DNA from: Candidatus Heimdallarchaeota archaeon
GTDB lineage: Archaea; Asgardarchaeota; Heimdallarchaeia; Heimdallarchaeales; Kariarchaeaceae
Length of the DNA stretch: 5,739 nucleotides
Direction: 5' to 3'
NCBI GenBank assembly: GCA_030668165.1
Contig: DAOUUM010000211.1
Location: 1-5,739, forward strand
In this document: in pieces, positions 1 to 5,739 of the stretch
Position numbering within the stretch: the first letter of the stretch is position 1
How the letters are laid out: every line of letters begins with the position of its first letter
Made by a program: the position numbers and the translations under genes
The notes under the pieces: model-generated
The model's input: only the letters and a program-made list of their open reading frames with translations
The model's database searches: none
What the model was told of the DNA's origin: nothing

Positions 1-218
1 ACCATCATTTCAACACCTGCATAATATGATGCGATGTATAATCGACTCAGTGGGCCGGCATTGCCAATCAGATTAGTACCTGCTTTTGACATTTTGAAGA
101 TAAGCTCATAAATTGTCTCATCATAAAATATTGGCGCAATAAAAATTAGCCAAATACCCAGAAAGAAGGATATGGCAGCTTGAATTACGTTTTTTTTAGC
201 TAAAGATTCTTTAGACAT
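1..218 (-). CDS. Small membrane protein, N-terminal part only (runs off left edge)
   Basis: Reading the minus strand from an ATG at 218-216 gives 72 codons with no stop up to the window edge, so this is the 5' part of a gene. The predicted protein begins MSKESLAKKNV, a short basic N-terminus. A hydrophobic segment of about 18 residues follows (roughly residues 11-30, with FFLGIWLIFIAPIF), which looks like a membrane anchor or uncleaved signal. After it comes a mixed stretch (residues 32-60, containing YELIFKMSKAGTNLIGNAG) and the start of a possible second apolar segment. Support for a real gene comes from the base composition, which is less AT-rich than the adjoining intergenic DNA, and from a good TATA-like box 29 bases upstream of the start. 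There is no Shine-Dalgarno site, as expected for a leaderless transcript. I do not recognise the family and infer no function. A run of eight A residues encodes Lys-Lys-Asn at codons 8-10. Confidence 0.65.
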   Translation of the reverse strand, partial: MSKESLAKKNVIQAAISFFLGIWLIFIAPIFYDETIYELIFKMSKAGTNLIGNAGPLSRLYIASYYAGVEMM

Positions 219-242
219 GTGAATCTAGTGGTCAAACTTCTG

Positions 243-251
243 TATTTATAT
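243..251 (-). promoter_or_regulatory. Candidate archaeal TATA box for the left-edge membrane protein
   Basis: On the minus strand this reads ATATAAATA, preceded by a purine-rich AGTAAG that could serve as the BRE (TFB recognition element). Its centre lies 29 bases upstream of the ATG at 218. Archaeal transcription usually starts about 22-27 bases downstream of the TATA centre, so the transcript would begin only a few bases before the start codon. That fits the absence of a Shine-Dalgarno site. The match to the consensus is good; the transcription start itself is inferred. Confidence 0.5.
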
Positions 252-769
252 CTTACTGATAGGCATACTAATTGCTTATTTCGAAATAGTAATTCGGTAT
301 TAATATATGCTTTTTTTATTCTATTAGAAAATAATTTAGAGAATGATTTTACCCTCTCTAGTAATGCAATATGAAATCAATATGTTTATGATAATACTAT
401 TACAAAGCCTTATTATGCAATATGTCAAATTATGTCATACTCATTATAAATCAATTTTTCATAAATATATTTATTCAATGGAATTTATTTCAAAATAATA
501 TTATCAATAGAAAAATAACCCAAATGGAGCCATTCATTTTTTATATATATTCCAAATGTAATTAGATTCTAATAAATAATTTTCGCATAGCGTGAATTAT
601 ACGTATAATTTGAGCTCAAGTTTATCCAAGTACTTTATTAATAACTTATTAATTCGAGAATATAGGGGATTAATTAATCAGAATAAGAAATGCTGAAAGC
701 TGTATTGGAGTACAAGTTTGATTTATTCATCATTCATTTTTTACAATTCTATTATTTTAAGATTCAAAA

Positions 770-778
770 TTTTTAAGT
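770..778 (+). promoter_or_regulatory. Candidate TATA box for the gelsolin-like gene
   Basis: The sequence TTTTTAAGT follows CAAAA, a plausible BRE. Its centre is about 30 bases upstream of the ATG at 804, which predicts a transcript start a few bases before the start codon. The bases just before the ATG (TTTCAGAA) contain no Shine-Dalgarno match, consistent with leaderless translation. The TATA match is imperfect and the region is AT-rich, so chance matches are likely. Confidence 0.35.
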
Positions 779-803
779 AATGAATTAATTACTAATTTCA
801 GAA

Positions 804-2135
804 ATGAAAGTATTACATGTTGTTAAGAAGAAAATGCAACTAATCGAACCGGTTGATGGTGTATATCAATTCAATGATGGCGATGTTTATGTTGTAGATA
901 ATGATCTTGAGCTTTTTATCTGGTTGGGTAAGGACTGCTCAGTGGATGAGAAAGGTGTTGGAGCATGGATCGCTAATAAAATAGATAATGAGGAAAGGCA
1001 GGGAGTTCCCACAGTGTTTACTATTCCACAGGGACAAGAAACTGAGGCTTTCAATGCAATTATCAAAATTAATGTTATAGATGCTGATACTCCAGGCTTT
1101 TTACTGGATGTTGAACTTGATATGGTCGAATACAAACTGTATAGGGTTTACACAAAAGAAGATACCATAGGTTTTGATGAGGCTTTTATTGAAGAAGTAG
1201 AGCTTGAAAGAGCAAGCTTGAAATCTGAAGACGTGTTTGTTCTTGATGGAAATGACGCACTCTATGTCTGGATCGGTAGCAAAGCCATCAGAGAAGAAAA
1301 AGTTGAAGCTCAGAAAATGATGAGAAAGATTGATGCTGATCGGCATTACCTCGCTCTACAATATACTATTTATGAGGGAGAGGCCAGTAAGTCTGAATTC
1401 GCATTTTATGACTTTCTATTAAAAATTAAGGATGCAGGTCCAGTTGTGTCAGTAGAGGATCAGAGAGAACTGGAATACGTTCCAGAGGTTGTCGAGGAAA
1501 AAACACCTGAGCCAGAACCAGTAGTAGAACCAACTCCCGAACCGGAACCGGTGGCTGAGGTAACTCCTGAACCGGAACCAGTGGTTGAAGAAAAAGTTCG
1601 AGAACCAACACCAAGGCCTTCGCCCATGGCTGAGGAAACTCAGGAACCAGAGCCAGTTGTGGTAACACCTGAACCTGAACCAGTTGTGGTAACACCTGAA
1701 CCTGAACCAGTTGTGGTAACACCTGAACCAGAGCCAGTTGTGGTAACTCCTGAACCTGAACCAGTTGTGGTAACTCCTGAACCGGAACCAGAGCCTGTAA
1801 TTACAGCTAAACCTGAACCCACACCTGTGGTTGATACTGATACTATCAAACTATATTTTATTGATGAAGAATTTCAATCAAATCCCAAGAATATGACTAA
1901 AGCAGAGGCAATCGTTGAAATTTCAAGAAACTCAGAGAGTGTAACCTTATCATTTCCAGCAAATACTGGCTTAATTATGAGAAGAAAGGCTTCAAGGCCT
2001 GCTGAGAGTATTGCAAGATCTGGATTTTTAATGCCAGATGGTGAGAGAATTGCTGCTGGATATTCATTTGAGATCATTGAAGCAGATAAGTTGAATGAGG
2101 CACATTTCCGTGTGGGTCATTCATATAATGAATAA
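804..2135 (+). CDS. Two-domain gelsolin-like protein with Pro-Glu rod and unknown C-terminal domain
   Basis: Residues 3-90 form a first gelsolin domain: a GDVYV strand, LFIWLGK, then the long helix starting at DEKGVGAW. Residues 108-208 form a second: LYRV, SEDVFVLD, LYVWIGS and the helix from EEKVEAQ. Known gelsolin domains bind actin and Ca2+; Asgard two-domain gelsolins have been shown to act on actin filaments, so a cytosolic actin-regulating role is likely here. In domain 1, Gly26, Asp27 and Glu49 align with the type-2 Ca2+ ligands of human gelsolin G1; in domain 2, Asp143 and Glu165 are kept but the Gly is Glu142. Residues 226-342 are a Pro/Glu-rich linker. Residues 347-443 are a separate predicted alpha/beta domain that I cannot assign, with a basic patch at 393-399. 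There is no signal peptide or membrane segment. The ATG at 804 is preferred over Met11 because residues 3-17 supply the first strand of domain 1. The gene appears monocistronic. Confidence 0.88.
   Translation: MKVLHVVKKKMQLIEPVDGVYQFNDGDVYVVDNDLELFIWLGKDCSVDEKGVGAWIANKIDNEERQGVPTVFTIPQGQETEAFNAIIKINVIDADTPGFLLDVELDMVEYKLYRVYTKEDTIGFDEAFIEEVELERASLKSEDVFVLDGNDALYVWIGSKAIREEKVEAQKMMRKIDADRHYLALQYTIYEGEASKSEFAFYDFLLKIKDAGPVVSVEDQRELEYVPEVVEEKTPEPEPVVEPTPEPEPVAEVTPEPEPVVEEKVREPTPRPSPMAEETQEPEPVVVTPEPEPVVVTPEPEPVVVTPEPEPVVVTPEPEPVVVTPEPEPEPVITAKPEPTPVVDTDTIKLYFIDEEFQSNPKNMTKAEAIVEISRNSESVTLSFPANTGLIMRRKASRPAESIARSGFLMPDGERIAAGYSFEIIEADKLNEAHFRVGHSYNE
1653..1787 (+). repeat. Five tandem 27-base units encoding PVVVTPEPE
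   Basis: Five head-to-tail 27-base units encode the nonapeptide PVVVTPEPE at residues 284-328 of the gelsolin-like protein. Units 1 and 2 are identical in DNA; the others differ by one to three bases, all silent. Three older, degenerate units of ten residues (TPEPEPVVEP-like, residues 234-263) lie upstream, separated by a diverged stretch. Near-identity in DNA points to recent duplication by slippage or unequal recombination, with the peptide kept by selection or not yet diverged. The alternating Pro-Glu pattern, as in the periplasmic spacer of TonB, favours an extended stiff rod and makes the linker strongly acidic. Confidence 0.92.
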
Positions 2136-2377
2136 AAAAAGCACACAAATATAAATTAAAATTTAAATCAATGATAAGATAAAACCAATTGAGGTATAAT
2201 CAGAGTTATAATTGAGATACTTAAACAGGATATGATCAGTGACTTTCGCTGTTAAACTCTAATTCATATTATGGAGTACAAAACCACCCACACTTTAAAA
2301 TTTAATCATCTAGGCAAAGTACTCCTCTTGTTATTTCCCTTAAATGGAATTTTACAATTTGGATAAAATGATTAAAC

Positions 2378-2384
2378 TAATATA
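2378..2384 (+). promoter_or_regulatory. Possible TATA box for the MFS gene
   Basis: TAATATA is centred about 45 bases upstream of the ATG at 2426. A transcript starting about 24 bases downstream (near 2405) would carry a leader of about 20 bases that includes the Shine-Dalgarno site. An alternative box, GATAAAATG at 2362-2370, would give a leader of about 35 bases. Neither is a strong consensus match. Confidence 0.25.
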
Positions 2385-2413
2385 CGGAGATAAACTCCTA
2401 CGGACTAGCCAAA

Positions 2414-2419
2414 AAGGTG
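2414..2419 (+). promoter_or_regulatory. Shine-Dalgarno site that decides the MFS start
   Basis: AAGGTG lies six bases before the ATG at 2426, which is good spacing for pairing with the 3' end of 16S rRNA. It overlaps the upstream in-frame GTG at 2417-2419, so the GTG is more likely part of the ribosome binding site than the start codon. This gene therefore appears to use a leadered, Shine-Dalgarno route, unlike the two divergent genes to its left. Confidence 0.6.
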
Positions 2420-2425
2420 TCAATT

Positions 2426-3757
2426 ATGTCATTCTACAATAATTTTGTGGGGATAAATCAATTACCCGAGGAAGGTCGAGATATAATGAGGAGATATGGC
2501 CTCATTCGAGCCTCTTATTCATTAATTGGGAATTTAACAAATACCTTCTTTATCTTATTTCTAATTGATAAACTAGGCTTCACAGATTCGGGTATGATTG
2601 TTGCTGCCATGGTTCTGGTTCAGTTGGTGACTGATTATCCCAGTGGAGCGATTGGGGATTTCATTGGACAGAGATGGGTGCTATCCTCAGCAACATTGTT
2701 TAGTGCTATAGGTTTTTATCTGTTATCATTGGCTGATTCAATTGGTTCATTCTACATCTTGGCAATAGTATTTGGAATATCTTCAGCTCTACAATCCGGG
2801 GCTCTTCAATCTTGGTTGGATAATAATTACAAGAATCTTGATGAGGCCGATGATCCTGATAGGAAGAATTACGGTTTCAGTATGACTAGATTTGGGGCAA
2901 TAGATACCTCACTGGTTGGTATTGCCATACTGATAGGAGGTTACACTGCAACCAATATCTCAAGAATTTTTGCCTTCCAGATTCAATCAGGACTTCTGGT
3001 GTTTCTTGGGATTATCGTCTTTATTTTGATGATAGATATCAAGCAAAGTGATTCTGAGAAGGATGGACACAAGATGAATCTTGTTGAGTATCTTGGATTC
3101 CTCAAGGGAGGTATAGTATTTTATTTTTCCAAGAAGACTGTATTCATTTATTTAACTGGTAATGCAATTGTAGTTGTTTTCTGGTCTGTATGGGGTACAC
3201 TAATACTATTCCCCTTGTATTTCGGTTACACCGGAAGTGACGAGATGGCAGGATTACTCAGAAGTTCCATTTTTTTCACTGGAGTGGCTATTCAAATAGT
3301 ACTTGGAAAATATACCAAGAAAATAAGTACTGATAAAATTCATATTGCAGGATTCGCTCATATTCTATTATTGCTTCCATTTGTAATGGTTCTGCTCCAC
3401 TTCATGCCTTATGATAATTCATTCTCATCATTGGGATTTGTTCTGCTTTATCTTATCATGCTTGTTGGTGTAAGTATTCCCACAGTATTTCTTGGAGCAT
3501 TGATGCAGCGAGTGACAATTGATCTTGTTCCCTCAGAACATAGAAATGCTGTTTACTCACTAGTTCCATCGATATCCGGTGCCCTGACAATTCCCATGTT
3601 ACCATTCACCGGAGCTCTGATAGAGAAATATGGATTGATATATGGTGTGGGAGTAGTCCTGATAATATCTTTAATAGGTTTCAGCATGTTCTATATTTAC
3701 AATGTGATAAGGAGAAGAGAGATGAGAGCTACAAAGAGTGTACCAAAGGTTAGATAA
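2426..3757 (+). CDS. Major facilitator superfamily (MFS) transporter, substrate unknown
   Basis: The 443-residue product has the length and layout of an MFS permease, which moves small solutes across the cytoplasmic membrane by an ion-coupled or facilitated route. I count about twelve hydrophobic segments, near residues 30-48, 55-69, 85-101, 105-124, 156-174, 186-203, 237-265, 278-293, 305-327, 334-356, 371-394 and 401-425. A polar loop at 204-235 splits the two six-helix halves. The loop after helix 2 has the MFS motif A pattern (GAIGDFIGQRW, residues 74-84), with Gly74, Asp78, Gly81 and Arg83 in place. The stretch VPSEHRNAVYS (368-378) before helix 11 is also typical of MFS exporters. The loop between helices 4 and 5 is unusually long and acidic (NNYKNLDEADDPDRK). 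The sequence does not show whether it exports drugs or takes up a nutrient. The start is ATG 2426 rather than the in-frame GTG 2417, because a Shine-Dalgarno site overlaps the GTG. The gene stands alone, with gaps on both sides. Confidence 0.85.
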   Translation: MSFYNNFVGINQLPEEGRDIMRRYGLIRASYSLIGNLTNTFFILFLIDKLGFTDSGMIVAAMVLVQLVTDYPSGAIGDFIGQRWVLSSATLFSAIGFYLLSLADSIGSFYILAIVFGISSALQSGALQSWLDNNYKNLDEADDPDRKNYGFSMTRFGAIDTSLVGIAILIGGYTATNISRIFAFQIQSGLLVFLGIIVFILMIDIKQSDSEKDGHKMNLVEYLGFLKGGIVFYFSKKTVFIYLTGNAIVVVFWSVWGTLILFPLYFGYTGSDEMAGLLRSSIFFTGVAIQIVLGKYTKKISTDKIHIAGFAHILLLLPFVMVLLHFMPYDNSFSSLGFVLLYLIMLVGVSIPTVFLGALMQRVTIDLVPSEHRNAVYSLVPSISGALTIPMLPFTGALIEKYGLIYGVGVVLIISLIGFSMFYIYNVIRRREMRATKSVPKVR

Positions 3758-3906
3758 ATACTAGTAACTAATTAATTGATAATTGAATATGTCGTGGGTC
3801 CTTTAGTATTTGTATTGAGAAGAAGGTATGAAATCTCATAAATTCTCCATAATTTACATATTTAACACACAATCCTAATAATTGCTATAAAAAATGAAGC
3901 AATAAT
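3758..3906. other. Intergenic gap before the surface-protein gene
   Basis: These 149 bases are AT-rich and contain no open frame of note, no RNA-like fold that I can support, and no long T-run on the plus strand that would mark an archaeal terminator for the MFS gene. A weak TATA-like box at 3853-3860 is the only candidate signal. Confidence 0.45.
3853..3860 (+). promoter_or_regulatory. Weak candidate TATA box for the surface-protein gene
   Basis: TTTACATA differs by one base from the archaeal box TTTA(A/T)ATA and is centred about 50 bases before the ATG at 3907, predicting a leader of about 25 bases. A nearer AT-rich run (CTATAAAAAA, 3885-3894) is too close to the start codon to act as its TATA box. 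No strong Shine-Dalgarno match precedes the ATG. Confidence 0.25.
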
Positions 3907-5739
3907 ATGAGTAAATCAACCCTTCAATTATACATAATTACAGCAATCTTACTTCTCGCTATGCCAATTTCTACCCAGGATGCTAACATGGTTGAATCTT
4001 CAGTAAATGAAGAACCACAACCTCAATTAGATGGAATCGGTCTACAAGGAATAGGGCCGGATTCTTTTGTTTCCAGGTGGAATACCACACTTTTCAGCTC
4101 AGGATCTAGCAATACCACGCAGGTAAAACTGCCCGTTTACGAAGGTGGAGACTACAATTTCGTTGTTGACTGGGGAGATGGAAAGAATGATACCATCACA
4201 AGTTGGGATCAAACAGAGGTAACTCATACCTACTACAATGCACCAGGGGTCTACATAGTCATTATCAATGGTACTCTTAATGGTTGGAGATTCAGCTATA
4301 CAGGAGACAGATTAAAAATTATTGAGATATCGCAGTGGGGAGATTTGAATTTTGGTATTGCTGGATCGTATTTCCAGGGTTGCTCTAACTTGGTGCTTAC
4401 AGCAACCGATTCACCAGATTTGACTGGTACAACTTCCTTAGCTTATGCATTCCAATCTTGTGGTAATCTTGGTACTCAGGGTTCTATAAATTCATGGGAT
4501 GTATCAAGTATAACTGATATGAATTCAATGTTTTATGATTCAACCTCTTTCAACCAACCTATTGACAGTTGGAATGTTTCCAATGTCTCAAATATGAAAT
4601 CGATGTTCTTCCAAGCAACCTCCTTCAATCAACCAATTGGCAACTGGAATGTTTCAAGTACCAATATAGCTAGCATGTTTAGTGGTGCATCTACATTCAA
4701 TCAACCAATAGGAGATTGGGATGTTTCCAGTGTTACAGATATGAGCCACATGTTCCAAGGTGCAACTTCATTCAACTGGCCTATTGGCAATTGGAATGTA
4801 TCCAGTGTCATTAATATGGATTTCATGTTTCAAGATGCAATCTCTTTCAACCAACCTATTGGTAATTGGGATGTATCCGGTGTTTCACAGATGGAAGACA
4901 TGTTTATGGGTGTTACATTGTATCATCAATACTATGATGACATGCTGACCAGATGGTCTTTACTCACCTTGCAGTCAGGTGTTATTTTTCATGCAGGAAA
5001 CAGTCAATACAGTTCTGCCGCTGCACGTTCATCAATTGTTAGTTCATATAGTTGGGCATTTACTGATGGAGGTATTTATTCACCCACCCCTGCTGATTTA
5101 TCAAACCCAGATGATGTTTATTTTAAAAAGGGTATTACAGGTAACCTGCTATTTTGGGATGTTGCAGACGATAATCCTGGAAAATACAATGTGACATCAA
5201 ATGGAAGTGTAATTGTTGATTTGAAATCCTGGAATACCGGGTATATTTCTTTGATTGTTGATGGTTTTAGCATTGGTACACATAATATCACCATATATGT
5301 ATTTGATGCCCATGGAACTTTGGCTACCGATTCTGTGATAGTTACAGTTATTGAAAATATTCTCCCAGATTTATCCAGTCCTGATAATATATACTATGAG
5401 TTGAATACTACTGGAAATGAAATTGTATGGGTTGTAGGGGATAAGAATCCTTCTTACTACAATGTCTCAATGGATGGAAGTCTATATCAGGAGGGAAGTT
5501 GGACAAATGGAACAATTGTGGTTGTGGTTGATGACCTTCTTGAGGGAATATATGTGTTTATACTCAATCTCTTTGATACTAATGGAAACAAGGCATCTAA
5601 TATTGTTGTCGTGGATGTAGATGCAACTGTAACAGCCACAGAGACTGAAACCACTACAGATACAGTAAATGGAACTGTAACAGACACGATTTTTGATACT
5701 ATCACTGAGTACATAACCACCATCCCCACAGATATCACC
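3907..5739 (+). CDS. Secreted BspA/DUF285-type surface protein with Ig-like stalk (partial, runs off right edge)
   Basis: The frame is open from ATG 3907 to the window end: 611 residues with no stop, so the C-terminus is missing. This is the first ATG after an in-frame stop at 3895-3897. Residues 1-26 look like a Sec signal peptide (core YIITAILLLAMPI). Residues 52-190 form the N-terminal module usual in BspA-family surface proteins, including a PKD-like VDWGDG (87-92), THTYY, PGVY and SQWGDLNFG. Residues 194-335 are six DUF285 repeats, followed by a capping segment (341-390) ending in TDGG. Two related Ig-like domains follow at about 396-482 and 487-570, sharing PD(D/N)(V/I)Y, TGN, W, NP..YNV, SW and a final FD..G strand. 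From 571 a Thr/Asp-rich stretch begins, probably a stalk leading to a membrane anchor beyond the window. Fifteen N-X-S/T sequons suggest an N-glycosylated cell-surface protein. The role is probably adhesion or envelope structure, inferred from the architecture. Confidence 0.88.
   Translation, partial: MSKSTLQLYIITAILLLAMPISTQDANMVESSVNEEPQPQLDGIGLQGIGPDSFVSRWNTTLFSSGSSNTTQVKLPVYEGGDYNFVVDWGDGKNDTITSWDQTEVTHTYYNAPGVYIVIINGTLNGWRFSYTGDRLKIIEISQWGDLNFGIAGSYFQGCSNLVLTATDSPDLTGTTSLAYAFQSCGNLGTQGSINSWDVSSITDMNSMFYDSTSFNQPIDSWNVSNVSNMKSMFFQATSFNQPIGNWNVSSTNIASMFSGASTFNQPIGDWDVSSVTDMSHMFQGATSFNWPIGNWNVSSVINMDFMFQDAISFNQPIGNWDVSGVSQMEDMFMGVTLYHQYYDDMLTRWSLLTLQSGVIFHAGNSQYSSAAARSSIVSSYSWAFTDGGIYSPTPADLSNPDDVYFKKGITGNLLFWDVADDNPGKYNVTSNGSVIVDLKSWNTGYISLIVDGFSIGTHNITIYVFDAHGTLATDSVIVTVIENILPDLSSPDNIYYELNTTGNEIVWVVGDKNPSYYNVSMDGSLYQEGSWTNGTIVVVVDDLLEGIYVFILNLFDTNGNKASNIVVVDVDATVTATETETTTDTVNGTVTDTIFDTITEYITTIPTDIT
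4486..4911 (+). repeat. DUF285 (BspA-type) repeat array, six units of 24-25 codons
   Basis: Within the surface protein, the tryptophan of a W-(D/N)-V-S motif recurs at residues 197, 222, 247, 271, 296 and 321, giving a period of 25 residues with one unit of 24. Each unit continues into a DM..MF-type core and then SFNQPI(G/D), the signature of DUF285 repeats. In unit 3 the loop after WNVS is one residue short (SSTNIASMF in place of SSVTDMSHMF). In unit 4 the usual Gln of FNQPI is Trp (FNWPI). The units are clearly related in DNA but diverged, so the array is older than the 27-base repeats in the gelsolin-like gene. Confidence 0.9.

Larger units (their letters stand above)
219..803. other. Divergent AT-rich intergenic region
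   Basis: These 585 bases separate two divergently transcribed genes. The sequence is very AT-rich, visibly more so than the genes around it. I find candidate TATA boxes near both ends (243-251 for the minus gene, 770-778 for the plus gene). I also see a 10-base direct repeat, ATGCAATATG, at 364-373 and 415-424. There is no tRNA-like fold, no CRISPR-like array and no terminal inverted repeat of a mobile element. One open frame of 51 codons (343-498, +) has the composition expected of random AT-rich DNA and is not called as a gene. A divergent spacer of this length could hold regulator sites, but none can be named. Confidence 0.6.
2136..2425. other. Intergenic region between gelsolin-like and MFS genes
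   Basis: These 290 bases hold no convincing gene. A perfect 7-base inverted repeat, GGAGTAC at 2273-2279 and GTACTCC at 2319-2325, encloses 39 bases. A second, short inverted repeat (GGAG-ATAAA-CTCC) lies at 2386-2398, just downstream of a possible TATA box. A 31-codon frame at 2271-2366 (+) is not called. No T-rich terminator on the plus strand is evident right after the gelsolin stop. Confidence 0.55.

Noticed and set aside
343..498. A 51-codon open frame (+) in the divergent spacer, starting MILPSLVMQY
   Set aside because: It has no ribosome binding site, and its residues (Met, Ile, Tyr, Lys, Phe, Leu) are those expected from random AT-rich DNA. Its composition matches the spacer and not the neighbouring genes.
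1653..1787. The 27-base tandem units as a CRISPR array
   Set aside because: There are no spacers between the units, and the units are in frame and coding, with silent differences.
1485..1829. The Pro-rich linker as a profilin-binding polyproline site
   Set aside because: Prolines alternate with Glu or Val and never form the consecutive runs that profilin grooves bind, so a spacer role is the better reading.
1426..1849. Minus-strand frames rich in Gly-Ser-Thr or Leu-Pro-Val-Gln opposite the Pro-Glu linker
   Set aside because: They are mirror images of the repeat on the coding strand; the gelsolin-like reading frame explains the DNA, including its silent differences.
706..2281. Shared 10-mer TGGAGTACAA at 706-715 and 2272-2281, upstream of the gelsolin-like and MFS genes
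   Set aside because: Several 10-base matches are expected by chance in an AT-rich window of this size, and the two copies lie at different distances from their genes.
2271..2366. A 31-codon open frame (+) between the gelsolin-like and MFS genes, starting MEYKTTHTLK
   Set aside because: It is short, has no Shine-Dalgarno site and no well-placed TATA box, and resembles no family that I know.
2417..2425. GTG at 2417 as the start of the MFS transporter
   Set aside because: The GTG is part of the AAGGTG Shine-Dalgarno site that is correctly spaced from the ATG at 2426, and the three extra residues add no domain content.
4760..5194. Two plus-strand frames of 62 and 71 codons inside the surface-protein gene
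   Set aside because: They lie in another frame within a continuous 611-codon gene whose domains are recognisable throughout.
5487..5738. An 83-codon Val/Ser/Thr-rich minus-strand frame at the right edge
   Set aside because: It is opposite the Thr-rich stalk of the surface protein, and its composition is the complement of that coding sequence.

Overview
The window looks like an AT-rich archaeal chromosome segment, most likely from an Asgard archaeon. Three things support this. First, there is a two-domain gelsolin-like protein, a class of actin regulator known from Asgard genomes. Second, a secreted surface protein carries Ig-like repeats and a Thr-rich stalk of the kind common in Asgard surface proteins. 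Third, the promoters look like archaeal TATA boxes placed so close to the start codon that transcripts would be almost leaderless. The exact Asgard lineage cannot be told from the sequence.

Layout. Bases 1-218 hold the 5' part of a gene on the minus strand for a small membrane protein that I do not recognise; it runs off the left edge. Bases 219-803 are a very AT-rich divergent intergenic region with a candidate promoter at each end and no convincing gene between. Bases 804-2135 (+) encode a 443-residue protein: two gelsolin domains, a long Pro-Glu (PE) rod built partly of near-perfect tandem repeats, and a C-terminal domain of about 97 residues that I cannot assign. Bases 2136-2425 are intergenic, with short inverted repeats and a Shine-Dalgarno site. 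Bases 2426-3757 (+) encode a 12-helix MFS transporter. Bases 3758-3906 are a short intergenic gap. Bases 3907-5739 (+) encode the first 611 residues of a large secreted surface protein that is cut by the right edge: signal peptide, PKD-like/BspA-type N-terminal module, six DUF285 repeats, two Ig-like domains, and the start of a Thr-rich stalk.

The genes are separated by sizeable gaps with their own candidate promoters, so I see no operon. The main point of interest is the gelsolin protein: an actin-binding-type head joined through a rigid acidic spacer to an unknown domain, which would suit a tether or scaffold in a primitive actin cytoskeleton. The surface protein is a second point of interest, because it joins a BspA-type head widespread in bacteria to an Asgard-type stalk. 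The transporter and the left-edge membrane protein show no clear functional link to either.
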